From: Dehalococcoidia bacterium
Lineage (GTDB): Bacteria > Chloroflexota > Dehalococcoidia > SZUA-161 > SpSt-899
DNA length: 7,567 nucleotides
Assembly: GCA_023271485.1 (NCBI GenBank)
Contig: JALPXT010000065.1
Location: forward strand, 1 to 7,567
Reading direction: 5' to 3'
Under the pieces are notes generated by a model, which had not been told where the DNA came from, ran no database searches, and worked only from the letters and a program-made list of their open reading frames with translations. Below are positions 1 through 7,189 of the stretch, one piece after another (within the stretch, counting starts at the first letter, position 1; every line of letters begins with the position of its first letter). A program made the translations under genes and the position numbers.

Positions 1-540
1 GAGCTGCTTGGCTACGTTCCCGATAACCCGTTCCTATACGATAAGCTTACCGGCAGGGAGTTTGTGCGCTTTGTATCCCGGTTATATAACAGCAACTCCG
101 CGGAACAAAGAATCCAGGAGCTGTTCGACTCCTTTGAGATGAGCGATAAGATCGACGAGCTGATTCAAGGCTACTCCCGGGGAATGCGCCAGAAGACGGC
201 CCTGATCTCGGCCTTGATTCACAATCCCCAGGTACTCTTTGTGGATGAGCCAACGGCAAATCTCGATCCCCGAAGTGCCCGCCTGGCGAAGGACATCTTT
301 CGCGCTCTCACCAAGCAGGGGGTAAGCGTCTTCATGTCAACCCATATAATGGAGATCGCCGAGCGTCTCTGCGACCGCATCGGAATCATCCATCACGGCG
401 AGCTTGTTGCCCTGGGCACCCTGAGCGAGCTCAATCAGCAGGCTGCCTTAGAGGGTTCCACCCTGGAGGATGTCTTTCTTGAACTTACCGGCGATTTTGA
501 TGCAGATACCAAAAAGCTCCTGGAGGAGCTTGGCACGTGA
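1..540 (+). CDS. ABC transporter ATP-binding protein, EcsA/YtrB-like (5' end outside window)
   Basis: This is the C-terminal 179 residues of a cytoplasmic ABC ATPase that would power the membrane protein encoded next to it. The frame is open from base 1, so the gene starts upstream; an internal GTG at 64 is not a credible start because conserved sequence precedes it. Walker A is therefore not visible. Seen in order (visible numbering): a Q-loop-like segment GYVPDNPFLYDKLTG (4-18), with Asp where Gln is usual; a divergent signature YSRGMRQK (58-65) replacing LSGGQ; Walker B VLFVDEP (78-84); D-loop NLDP (87-90); and the switch histidine in STH (113-115). The tail GSTLEDVFLELTG (152-164) is typical of ABC-2 exporter ATPases. 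The divergent Q-loop and signature recall the EcsA/YtrB branch of the family. The stop overlaps the permease start (GTGA), so the two are probably translationally coupled. The family is clear; the substrate is unknown. Confidence 0.93.
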   Translation, partial: ELLGYVPDNPFLYDKLTGREFVRFVSRLYNSNSAEQRIQELFDSFEMSDKIDELIQGYSRGMRQKTALISALIHNPQVLFVDEPTANLDPRSARLAKDIFRALTKQGVSVFMSTHIMEIAERLCDRIGIIHHGELVALGTLSELNQQAALEGSTLEDVFLELTGDFDADTKKLLEELGT

Positions 541-2183
541 TTAAAGTTCTCCTGCAGAAGGAAGCACTTGTCTTCAGAAATAGCTATCTTAAAACCAGAA
601 GGCAGATACTGATCGCCCTCGCCTGGCTGGGCGTGGGCATTGTGGTTATCCGGTGGGCAACCGGGGAAATTGCGGAGGAGATCCGCCCGCTACTGGTCAA
701 CATCCCCCCAACACTAGCGGTGGTACTTATCACCTCCCTCTTCCACATCATTCTGCTCTGGCTTTTGTTTGCGACCTTCTCGTTAATGCTGCGAGAGGCT
801 CGATCTAAGTTCTATCACTCACCTGAGCTTAGCCTTCTCATCTCAAGCCCCATACCAGCAAATACCCTCTTCATCTTCCGCTTCCTCCTGGCCACCTGCT
901 TTTCCAAAGGGGCTTTAATGAATCTAGCCGTCTTTGTGCTGTTGCCCCTTATTGCCCTGGGTATAGCCGGCGCTGCCCCATGGTACTACTACCTGTTTAT
1001 TCTGCCAGTGGTTTATCCACTACTGACGATATCTGCCTCCCTTGCTATCCTTCTGGTGATGATACTTATTAGGGTGCTATCAACTAAAAGGATAATGCAA
1101 GCAGGAGCAGTCTTCGGTTTTCTGGCAACTGGCCTGTGGGTAGGCTTCTTCATTATAGGCCCTGAAAGGATACTGCCGCGGTTACCCAGTTGGATAGAGA
1201 CAGCAGAACCGGTCCTGCGTATAGTTTTCCCCCTAAGCGATGCTGCCAATGCTCTAACCTATCTCACACAGGGTGATATATCTTTTGGACCGCTACTGCG
1301 TCTGTTTTTCGCCGGTGGCATTATTCTTGCTGGGTCCATGCTGGCTGCAAAGAGGCTTTACTACTCAGGCTACGATAGGACTCAAACGATAGAGATCTCC
1401 ACCAAGAAACAAGTTGAGCGACCAGCCAGAGAACCTCTTTCCCTGGGAAGAAGGGGCAATCTTATCTTGACCGAATGGATGAAGGCGGCGCGTAACTACG
1501 AGATGGCTCAAGCCGCGGTCGGCCTTTTGGTGATGTTGATTGTTTATCTTTTCATGGCGCCGGTATTTGTGCTACCGGAACCCTGGGGCGGTTTAGTCCC
1601 ACTTGCCCATATTGCGGTGATCGGTTTTCTCGCTTCTGGGGTGGTAGCGGTATTCTTTATCCCTGCGGCCATCCGTGAAGATCCAAAAGCTCTCAAGCAA
1701 CAGTACTCGGTGCTTAAGGCTGCGCCCTTTGGGGGAAGGGAGTTCATCTGGTGCTACTGCTTGGCCCCCTTCCTCCCCCAACTCCTGCTTGGTGGAGTAA
1801 TATTGCTCGCACTCAATATCTTCATGGGAAGCAGTATCCTGACTATCCTTCTCTCGCTGGTAGTATTTGGCATGCTGGGCGGAACCGTTACTCTGTTAAT
1901 GCTGGCGCTGGATATGGCAGGTTATGCCGGGCAGGGAGAGGCAGCCAGTGTAACTGGTGGTGTCGTACGCAATATCCTGCCCTGGGTTTATTATGTTGTG
2001 GCTCTGGGAATTCTGGCATTTGGACAGGTCTATACTGGGTTTGAGTTCCTGGGCTTTTTGCATCACTTACCACAGGCACTGATGATAGCCACAAGTGGGG
2101 CCGTCTTTCTGGCCTTAACCGGATTTACACTTTATCACTCCTTCCGCCTGGGAGCCCGATACTGGGAAGAGATGGAGATGTAG
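537..2183 (+). CDS. ABC exporter permease, about 12 TM segments
   Basis: This 548-residue polytopic protein is the membrane partner of the preceding ATPase. The GTG start at 537 overlaps the ATPase stop and has a strong Shine-Dalgarno GGAGGAG (522-528) eight bases upstream. By eye, hydrophobic segments fall near residues 23-40, 58-84, 125-145, 150-180, 186-208, 252-272, 324-344, 356-379, 407-428, 433-459, 482-500 and 515-534, with a polar, charged linker at about 273-322. The segment SPELSLLISSPIPANTLF (95-112) looks like the 'LLxSSP' motif of large bacterial putative ABC exporter permeases. A related pattern, YSVLKAAPFGGREF (390-403), occupies the same relative place in the second half, which suggests a fused two-half permease. 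No signal peptide, protease or nucleotide-binding motif is seen. The substrate cannot be inferred. Assignment as an ABC exporter permease rests on topology, these motifs and its ATPase neighbour. Confidence 0.85.
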   Translation: MIKVLLQKEALVFRNSYLKTRRQILIALAWLGVGIVVIRWATGEIAEEIRPLLVNIPPTLAVVLITSLFHIILLWLLFATFSLMLREARSKFYHSPELSLLISSPIPANTLFIFRFLLATCFSKGALMNLAVFVLLPLIALGIAGAAPWYYYLFILPVVYPLLTISASLAILLVMILIRVLSTKRIMQAGAVFGFLATGLWVGFFIIGPERILPRLPSWIETAEPVLRIVFPLSDAANALTYLTQGDISFGPLLRLFFAGGIILAGSMLAAKRLYYSGYDRTQTIEISTKKQVERPAREPLSLGRRGNLILTEWMKAARNYEMAQAAVGLLVMLIVYLFMAPVFVLPEPWGGLVPLAHIAVIGFLASGVVAVFFIPAAIREDPKALKQQYSVLKAAPFGGREFIWCYCLAPFLPQLLLGGVILLALNIFMGSSILTILLSLVVFGMLGGTVTLLMLALDMAGYAGQGEAASVTGGVVRNILPWVYYVVALGILAFGQVYTGFEFLGFLHHLPQALMIATSGAVFLALTGFTLYHSFRLGARYWEEMEM

Positions 2184-2394
2184 ATCGGAGCGCTTTTCTG
2201 CTTATCCTGGTTTTTTCTGGGCGTAGAACTGGAACGAGACATCATTGTCATCTTTAGCCTGGTATTATTTATGATAAGCTTGAAGTTGATCTACCTCACT
2301 GCCAAGCTAAACCCAGAGAAATTGCTATATAGGCACAGTTCTTAGCAGTGGGGCGCTTTTTCTCACGCTGATTCTTGCCTATCCCCTCAAATGA
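2184..2394 (+). pseudogene. Possible decayed small membrane protein gene or lost permease C-terminus
   Basis: Immediately after the permease TAG the same frame stays open for 53 codons (2184-2342, stop 2343-2345). It encodes two hydrophobic segments, starting IGALFCLSWFFLGVEL and DIIVIFSLVLFMISLKLIYL, and then the polar run TAKLNPEKLL. Near 2326-2332 the coding character appears to move to the +1-shifted frame, YIGTVLSSGALFLTLILAYP, ending at TGA 2392-2394, four bases short of the convergent gene. A loss of one TA unit from the TATATA tract (2326-2331) would explain the shift. Joined, the pieces give about 70 residues with three TM segments. There is no ATG, GTG or TTG near the front to start it separately. 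It could be a remnant of a third exporter gene, a former permease extension, or chance hydrophobic sequence. No family is recognised. Confidence 0.35.
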
Positions 2395-2397
2395 CCG

Positions 2398-3144
2398 TTA
2401 CTCCCAGCGGAAGGTGCGGGCGGCAATGACCAGGCCCAGGCAGAGAATACCCAGCAGGATAAGCACTTCCCGGGTGAGATCAAGCAGTGGAATGCCTTGC
2501 CACAATCCCTGCATTAGCTCAACGGCGTGGGTCACCGGTAGATATGGGGAAATGTAGCGCACGATCCAGTCAGGAAGCATATCCAGCGGGATAAACACTC
2601 CAGAGAAGAACATCACCGGGAAGTAGATGAACATTCCGATGGCGCTGGCCGCTCGGGGCGAGCGGGCTACGGCGGGGATAAAGAGGAATATAGCGGCAAG
2701 GCTCAGGAAGGCGAGGACGAAGCCGGCGAGGAAGGAAAGGAGGCTCCCGGCAAGGCTGGCGTCGTAGACCAGCACCGCTGTAACGGCAAGCAGAGCGATT
2801 CCGAGAACCGTGACGATGAAATCGGACAGGGCCAGGCTGCCCAGAATGGTAACCGGCGTAACCGGAGAGCCCTTCAGGCGCTTGAGGAACTTGATCTTGC
2901 GGTAGTGGACGATGGTCTGAGGTACGCTGTATATGGTCGTGCCGGCGATAATGAGAACCATCAGGGACGGCGCCACGTAGTTGATGACGATCGCCTTGGG
3001 GGCCTCGCCCGGGATGAAAACCTCCATCGTCAGGAAGAGAAAGAACACCGGAAGGATGAAGGTGAAAAACAGGGCCTCCGGCTCGCGCCGGAACAGCTTT
3101 AGCTCAGTTGAAATCAGTTTTACGGACTGCCGGAAAATCATCAT
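2398..3144 (-). CDS. ABC-2 type transporter permease (DrrB-like)
   Basis: This 248-residue inner-membrane permease works with the ATPase encoded just upstream to export an unknown substrate. It has about six hydrophobic segments (near residues 25-42, 53-72, 103-127, 133-158, 168-187 and 224-243), the layout of ABC-2 half-permeases. Family-like features are the cytoplasmic segment FLKRLKGSPVTPVTIL (86-101) between TM2 and TM3, and the FSGVFIPLDMLPDWI (180-194) and PYLPVTHAVELMQG (200-213) region before the last helix, which resembles the conserved ABC-2 C-terminal block. The start is taken as the ATG at 3144, which overlaps the ATPase stop (ATGA) and has AAGGAG at 3158-3153 eight bases upstream; a second ATG follows directly. 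Length is normal for the family, and two such subunits normally pair with an ATPase dimer. The substrate (drug, lipid, polysaccharide or other) cannot be read from the sequence. Confidence 0.93.
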   Translation of the reverse strand: MMIFRQSVKLISTELKLFRREPEALFFTFILPVFFLFLTMEVFIPGEAPKAIVINYVAPSLMVLIIAGTTIYSVPQTIVHYRKIKFLKRLKGSPVTPVTILGSLALSDFIVTVLGIALLAVTAVLVYDASLAGSLLSFLAGFVLAFLSLAAIFLFIPAVARSPRAASAIGMFIYFPVMFFSGVFIPLDMLPDWIVRYISPYLPVTHAVELMQGLWQGIPLLDLTREVLILLGILCLGLVIAARTFRWE

Positions 3145-4055
3145 TCTCTCATCTCCTTGCCGGTAATGGAGAGGAAGACGTCCTCGAGGGTCGGCTTGGA
3201 AACGGTGAAGTCGTGGAAATTGCAGTCATTGTCTCCCAGGATGCGGATGACCTCGCCGACAACCCGGCCGTCGGCGCACTGGATGGCGATGTCCCGGTTG
3301 CTGACTGCAAGCCGGCACCTGTCGATGTTCTCCAACTGCGCCACTACACTTGAGTCATCTACCGAGAAGCTGATCCTCAAACCCCCGTCGATGCTCCTGA
3401 TGAGGTTGGCCGGGGTGTCCAGGGCGACTATCCTGCCTCGATCGACGATGGCCACCCGGTCACAGAGCCGCTCCGCTTCCTCCATGAAGTGAGTGACCAG
3501 GATAACGGTCTTTCCGGCCTCGCGGGTGCTGCTGACCATCCCCCACATCGCCCTTCGGGCCTGGGGATCGAGCCCCGTCGTCAGCTCGTCGAAGAAAACT
3601 ACCTGCGGGTCGTTGACCAGGGCCAGAGCAATGGAGAGCCGCTGTTTCTGGCCTCCGGACAGGTTGTCGAAGTAGCCATCGGCCTTGTCCAGCAGCCCCA
3701 CCTTCTCCAGGAGAGGCCCGGCCGGCAGGGAGCGGGAGTAAAGGGCGGCGAAGAGCTCCAGGGCTTCTCTCGCCTTGATCCGGTCCGGGAATTTGCCCTC
3801 CTGGAGCTGTATGCCTATCAGTTGCCTCAGTTTGTAGCCGTCTGCCTTTGGTTCCAGGTCCAGGACGCGGATGAACCCCCCGGAGGGGATCCGCAGTCCC
3901 TCGAGGCACTCCACCGTGGTGGTCTTGCCGGCGCCGTTTGGCCCGACGATACCGAAGATCTCGTTCTCGTAGACCTCGAAGCTGACACCATCAACGGCCA
4001 CCAGGTCACCATATCTCTTGATAAGATCTCTGACGACGATTACTGTCTTCACCAT
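3141..4055 (-). CDS. ABC-2 exporter ATP-binding protein (DrrA/CcmA-like)
   Basis: This 304-residue cytoplasmic ATPase energises the ABC-2 permease encoded behind it. All catalytic motifs are visible: Walker A GPNGAGKTT (38-46), Q-loop around IGIQLQ (80-85), signature LSGGQ (132-136), Walker B VVFFDE (152-157) followed by LTTGLDP (158-164), and switch histidine VTHFMEEAERLCDR (187-200). Beyond the ATPase core, residues from about 220 to 304 form an extra C-terminal domain ending in KPTLEDVFLSITG (287-299), as in drug-exporter ATPases of the DrrA type. The Walker B motif is followed by Leu rather than the usual Pro, a variant I believe is common in this branch. The ATG at 4055 has AAAGGGA a few bases upstream and lies about 30 bases from a good promoter. 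The gene is first in a two-gene operon, and its stop overlaps the permease start. Confidence 0.96.
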   Translation of the reverse strand: MVKTVIVVRDLIKRYGDLVAVDGVSFEVYENEIFGIVGPNGAGKTTTVECLEGLRIPSGGFIRVLDLEPKADGYKLRQLIGIQLQEGKFPDRIKAREALELFAALYSRSLPAGPLLEKVGLLDKADGYFDNLSGGQKQRLSIALALVNDPQVVFFDELTTGLDPQARRAMWGMVSSTREAGKTVILVTHFMEEAERLCDRVAIVDRGRIVALDTPANLIRSIDGGLRISFSVDDSSVVAQLENIDRCRLAVSNRDIAIQCADGRVVGEVIRILGDNDCNFHDFTVSKPTLEDVFLSITGKEMRE

Positions 4056-4090
4056 CCAAATCCCTTTCTTGGTTCTGACTTGTCCAGGTT

Positions 4091-4120
4091 AGGATAGCAC
4101 CATTCCTCAAGTTCTGTCAA
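4091..4120 (-). promoter_or_regulatory. Sigma-70-type promoter of the ABC-2 ATPase/permease operon
   Basis: On the minus strand a perfect TTGACA (4120-4115) is followed after 18 bases by TATCCT (4096-4091, four of six matches to TATAAT). Transcription would begin near 4084, leaving a leader of about 30 bases before the ATG at 4055. The position, directly ahead of the first gene of the operon, supports a real promoter. The suboptimal -10 box suggests modest or regulated activity. Confidence 0.6.
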
Positions 4121-4128
4121 GCACCATT
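4096..4128 (-). repeat. 9-bp direct repeat around the promoter boxes (candidate operator)
   Basis: AATGGTGCT occurs twice on the minus strand, at 4128-4120 and 4104-4096, with a 24-bp period. The first copy ends on the first T of the -35 box and the second ends on the first T of the -10 box. Such a paired direct repeat could bind a regulator that blocks polymerase. It could also be a short duplication of no function. Only these two copies were noticed in the window. Confidence 0.4.
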
Positions 4129-4254
4129 GGGGTCAGGTCTTGCAATGTGACATGGCGTTATCGTCATCGGCCGGGCTCCATTGAAAACGCTGGTTTCTGA
4201 GGGCAAATGAACTTTTTGGGCCGTACTCGTTTATCCTGTTATCCAGTCAGAAAC
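4121..4254. repeat. folE-ABC spacer with dispersed-repeat-like sequence and an 8-bp inverted repeat
   Basis: No gene is visible here. The stretch beginning at 4127, TTGGGGTCAGGTCTTGCAA, resembles an intergenic sequence I remember recurring in many bacterial genomes, often near IS200-like (REP-associated) transposase genes. This is memory, not a search. At 4193-4200 GTTTCTGA is repeated inverted as TCAGAAAC at 4247-4254, abutting the folE stop codon. With a 46-base loop and no T-run it is not a convincing terminator. The stretch may be a mobile-repeat remnant. Confidence 0.3.
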
Positions 4255-4833
4255 TTAGGCTTGGTGGACGGCTGCGTTCGGCCTTATTAAGGTGAGGAAC
4301 TCGGCGCGGGTGGCGGCACGCTGCCGGAAGAGTCCGCGCATGGCGGAGGTGACGATGCTGCTGCCCGGCTTCTTGATTCCACGCATGGTCATGCAGAGAT
4401 GCTCCGCCTCCAGGATTACCGCCACTCCCTTTGGCTCCAGAGCCTTGACGATAGTATCGGCGATCTGAGTGGTCAGCCGCTCCTGCAATTGACAGCGTCG
4501 AGCCAGTATGTCAACCGTGCGGGCTAACTTGCTGGCACCAACAACGCGGCCCCTGGGCAGGTATCCTACGTGAGCCAGGCCATAGAAAGGCAGGAAGTGA
4601 TGCTCGCACATGGAATAGAAAGGGATGGCTTTAGCGATCACCATCTCATCGTGCCCCTCGTCAAAGCCCACTTGAAGGTGTTCTGCGGGGTCATGGTGAA
4701 GCCCACTGAAGATATCGGCGTACATCTCCGCAATGCGTCCAGGGGTATCAACCAATCCCTCCCGCGTTGGGTCTTCACCGATGGCTTCGATTATCGAGGT
4801 TATTGCGTCTCTGATCTTAGCCCGGTCTATCAC
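4255..4833 (-). CDS. folE: GTP cyclohydrolase I
   Basis: FolE converts GTP to 7,8-dihydroneopterin triphosphate and formate, the first step of folate (and biopterin or 7-deazaguanine) synthesis, as a cytoplasmic zinc-dependent decamer. Taking the GTG at 4833 gives 192 residues, a normal bacterial length, with the N-terminus reading [11 protein letters not shown] and then [12 protein letters not shown] (16-27), matching the family opening. Zinc ligands appear as Cys76 and His79 in MCEHHFLPF (75-83) and Cys147 in EHLCMTMRG (144-152); His145 matches the conserved active-site histidine. The C-terminal TSAMRGLF (162-169) is also conserved. A TTG start at 4857 overlapping the thrC stop is possible but would put the ribosome site inside the gene and add eight unconserved residues. 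The gene lies 20 bp behind thrC and is probably in the same transcript. Function is very secure; the start is probable. Confidence 0.96.
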   Translation of the reverse strand: MIDRAKIRDAITSIIEAIGEDPTREGLVDTPGRIAEMYADIFSGLHHDPAEHLQVGFDEGHDEMVIAKAIPFYSMCEHHFLPFYGLAHVGYLPRGRVVGASKLARTVDILARRCQLQERLTTQIADTIVKALEPKGVAVILEAEHLCMTMRGIKKPGSSIVTSAMRGLFRQRAATRAEFLTLIRPNAAVHQA

Positions 4834-4840
4834 ACTAAAA

Positions 4841-4847
4841 CCTCCCT
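4841..4847 (-). promoter_or_regulatory. Ribosome binding site that decides the folE start
   Basis: AGGGAGG on the minus strand (4847-4841) lies seven bases before the GTG at 4833, an ideal distance. The competing TTG at 4857 is upstream of this site and has no comparable sequence of its own, so the site argues for the shorter 192-residue FolE. Confidence 0.75.
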
Positions 4848-4853
4848 CTCGTC

Positions 4854-5897
4854 TCAAAGCACGACTTGCTCGATAGCCGCGAGGTCAGCAGGGACCTCGA
4901 TAAGCGACGGGGCCTGTTTCAGAGCGGTATCGGTATCCTTGAGCCCATTGCCTGTTATCACGCAAACAACCTTCCTGTTCGTGAGGCTGAGCCCGTTTCG
5001 CACCGACTTGATGAGCCCGGCCAGGGAAGCGGCAGATGCAGGCTCTCCGAAGATGCCCTCTTTGGCCGCAAGCATACGATAGGCTTTCAGAATCTCATCA
5101 TCGCTAACACAGTCGATGATCCCGCCGGATTCGTCTCGGGCAGCAACAGCGCCTTGCCAGCTTGCCGGATTGCCGATGCGGATTGCCGTGGCTATGGTCT
5201 CCGGCTTTTCGATCACCTTGTTGTGCACAATGGCTGCCGCGCCCTCCGCTTCAAATCCCATCATCCGGGGAAGATTCCCGGTTCTGCCCGCCTCTCGATA
5301 CTGAACAAATCCCCTCCAGTACGCCGTGATGTTGCCTGCATTGCCGACAGGAAGAAAGAGATAATCGGGCGCTTGCCCCAGAGCATCGGCGATCTCGAAG
5401 GCAGCGGTCTTCTGTCCTTCGATGCGGTGCGGGTTCAGAGAGTTAACCAGAGTGATGGGGTGCCTCTGTGTCAGTGTGCGCACCATCTGGAGGCACTGAT
5501 CGAAGTTGCCATCCATGCCGATGACCCGGGCTCCGCATACTAATGCCTGGGCGAGTTTTCCCAGGGCTATATTCCCTCTCGGCACGAGGATAAATACCTT
5601 CAATCCACAGTGAGCCCCGTAGGCCGCTGCCGAGGCGCTGGTGTTTCCGGTTGAAGCACAGATGATAGCTTCGCTTCCGGCCTCCATTGCTCTGGCGACA
5701 GCGACAACCATTCCCCTGTCTTTGAATGAGCCCGTAGGATTACAGCCCTCCAGCTTGAAATAGAGCTCACCACAGCAGAGTTCTTTCTCTAACTTTCGGG
5801 AGCGGACGAGGGGGGTATCTCCTTCACCTATGGTAATTGCCGGGGTGGCAGCCGTTATGGGGAGAAAGTCACGGTATCTCTCCAGGATACGGGTCAT
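4854..5897 (-). CDS. thrC: Threonine synthase
   Basis: ThrC is a cytoplasmic pyridoxal-phosphate enzyme that converts O-phospho-L-homoserine to L-threonine and phosphate, the last step of the pathway. The 347-residue length fits the short class of threonine synthases. Visible motifs are the substrate-side EGDTPL (25-30), the PLP-binding lysine Lys59 in GSFKDRGM (56-63), the ASTGNTSAS loop (81-89), the glycine-rich cofactor phosphate loop PVGNAGN (183-189), and ITGNGLKD (314-321) near the C-terminus. Fold type II relatives (threonine dehydratase, cysteine synthase) are less likely given these motifs and the adjacent hom gene. The ATG at 5897 follows the hom stop by five bases, and the GAGG inside the end of hom (5911-5908) can serve as ribosome site, so the two are probably coupled. 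No homoserine kinase gene lies between them or elsewhere in the window. Confidence 0.97.
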   Translation of the reverse strand: MTRILERYRDFLPITAATPAITIGEGDTPLVRSRKLEKELCCGELYFKLEGCNPTGSFKDRGMVVAVARAMEAGSEAIICASTGNTSASAAAYGAHCGLKVFILVPRGNIALGKLAQALVCGARVIGMDGNFDQCLQMVRTLTQRHPITLVNSLNPHRIEGQKTAAFEIADALGQAPDYLFLPVGNAGNITAYWRGFVQYREAGRTGNLPRMMGFEAEGAAAIVHNKVIEKPETIATAIRIGNPASWQGAVAARDESGGIIDCVSDDEILKAYRMLAAKEGIFGEPASAASLAGLIKSVRNGLSLTNRKVVCVITGNGLKDTDTALKQAPSLIEVPADLAAIEQVVL

Positions 5898-5902
5898 TTG
5901 GC

Positions 5903-7189
5903 CTAATCCTCAACTCGGACTAGATTGCTGATCTCCCTGACCGCCTCGAGCTTGTTCATTTCGCTAACTGCCTGCTGCATCGCTCGTTCCCGGGCGGGGT
6001 GGGTCATGATCACGATCTCAGCGCTTTGCGCTCTCTCGTCGACCTCCTTCTGAATCACGGAGGAAATGCTGATTAGAAGCTCCCCAAGCACCCTGGTGAT
6101 CTGGGCTAACACGCCAGGCCGGTCGGCGACCGTCATGCGGAGGTAATAACGGGTTTCTATCTCTGAAATGGGCTTTGCGATCATGGTCTGGTCCATCTGA
6201 ACTCGGGGCATCGGGCTCGACCCTTGACTCATGTTTTGCGCCAGGCGGATGACATCAGCCAGGATGGCGCTTGAAGTTGGCAGCGCCCCGGCACCCTGCC
6301 CGTAGAAAAGGATTCGACCGGTCAAGTCACCATCAATTTGCACCGCATTGAACACGCCGTTTACCTTGGCAAGCAGCAAGTCCTCGGGAATGAAGGTGGG
6401 ATGAACTCGCACCTGAAAGGTGTTATCTTCTCTCTTGGCTATGGCCAGGAGCTTTACCGTATAGCCCAGTTCTTTGGCATAACGGAAATCACGCGCTGCC
6501 AGTCGGGAGATCCCCTCATAGTAGACGTCTTCGAGGAGTACTTGCGTGTGGAAAGCCAGGGCAGCCAGGATAGCCAGCTTATAGGCGGCGTCTATGCCCT
6601 CGACATCACTGGCAGGATCGGCTTCGGCATAACCCAGCTCCTGAGCTTCCCTGAGAGCGGCGGTGAAATCTATATCCTCAAGAGCCATTTTGGTGAGGAT
6701 ATAATTTGTAGTGCCGTTGATGATGGCGTGGATCGCGGAAATCTTGTTCGCTAGAAGGTCGTGCCGCAGGGGACTGATCAGGGGTATGCCTCCCCCGGCG
6801 CTGGCCTCATAGAGTAGAGCAACGTTGTGTTCGGCGGCCAGACTCAGGAGTTCGAATCCGTGTTTTGCGATCACTTCCTTGTTGGCAGTGACAACGTGTT
6901 TTCCCCTGGAGACGGCTTCCTTGATGTAGTCATAGGCGGGGCTTTCGCCGCCGATAACCTCAACGACGATGTCTATTCCGGGATCGTCGAGGATATGCTG
7001 TGGGTTGGTGGTGAGCAGATGGGGCTGACAGGCTCTTTTCTTAGATGGATCGCGAACCAGAATCCTCTTCACGACCAGCGGAGCGCCTACCTGTTTGGCG
7101 AAATCCGCTGCTTTTTCTCGTAGGGCATTCTCCACCCCAACGCCAACCACTCCAAGACCCATCAAGCCGATTTCAATCTTATCCTTCAC
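5903..7189 (-). CDS. hom: Homoserine dehydrogenase with C-terminal ACT domain
   Basis: Hom reduces L-aspartate 4-semialdehyde to L-homoserine with NAD(P)H, the branch point to threonine, methionine and isoleucine. The 428-residue protein has the classic monofunctional layout. The Rossmann fold opens with [12 protein letters not shown] (8-19); TANKE (101-105) carries a conserved lysine; INGTTNYIL (157-165) and [21 protein letters not shown] (188-208) form the catalytic and dimer region, with Lys204 the probable catalytic lysine. Residues of about 348-425 ([20 protein letters not shown] onward) form an ACT domain, which in this family usually confers feedback inhibition by threonine; that regulation is inferred. 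There is no fused aspartokinase. The GTG at 7189 is the first usable start, since an in-frame TGA lies three codons upstream; its ribosome site is weak (AGGA about 11 bases away). It follows rpsR by 93 bp containing a hairpin. Confidence 0.97.
   Translation of the reverse strand: MKDKIEIGLMGLGVVGVGVENALREKAADFAKQVGAPLVVKRILVRDPSKKRACQPHLLTTNPQHILDDPGIDIVVEVIGGESPAYDYIKEAVSRGKHVVTANKEVIAKHGFELLSLAAEHNVALLYEASAGGGIPLISPLRHDLLANKISAIHAIINGTTNYILTKMALEDIDFTAALREAQELGYAEADPASDVEGIDAAYKLAILAALAFHTQVLLEDVYYEGISRLAARDFRYAKELGYTVKLLAIAKREDNTFQVRVHPTFIPEDLLLAKVNGVFNAVQIDGDLTGRILFYGQGAGALPTSSAILADVIRLAQNMSQGSSPMPRVQMDQTMIAKPISEIETRYYLRMTVADRPGVLAQITRVLGELLISISSVIQKEVDERAQSAEIVIMTHPARERAMQQAVSEMNKLEAVREISNLVRVED

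Noticed and set aside
1751..2044. 97-codon plus-strand frame within the permease gene
   Set aside because: It is out of frame with the permease, which stays hydrophobic and coherent throughout; the alternative product is not protein-like.
2188..2204. AGCGC followed by TTTT after the permease stop, considered as an intrinsic terminator
   Set aside because: There is no stable GC stem of normal length before the short T-run, and the region reads better as former coding sequence.
3460..3909. 149-codon minus-strand frame inside the ABC ATPase gene
   Set aside because: It overlaps the ATPase in another frame on the same strand and is rich in Pro, Gly and Arg, as GC-rich out-of-frame reads usually are.
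3489..4097. 202-codon open frame on the plus strand
   Set aside because: It lies wholly opposite the ABC ATPase gene, which has every catalytic motif; the plus-strand product has no recognisable domain and is a codon-bias shadow.
4570..5082. 170-codon open frame on the plus strand
   Set aside because: It is antisense to folE and the thrC 3' end, spans two real genes and has no convincing protein features.
4866..5543. 225-codon open frame on the plus strand
   Set aside because: It is antisense to thrC, whose motifs are unambiguous; the product shows no domain.
6338..6754. 138-codon open frame on the plus strand
   Set aside because: It is antisense to the conserved catalytic part of hom, with no ribosome site or domain support.
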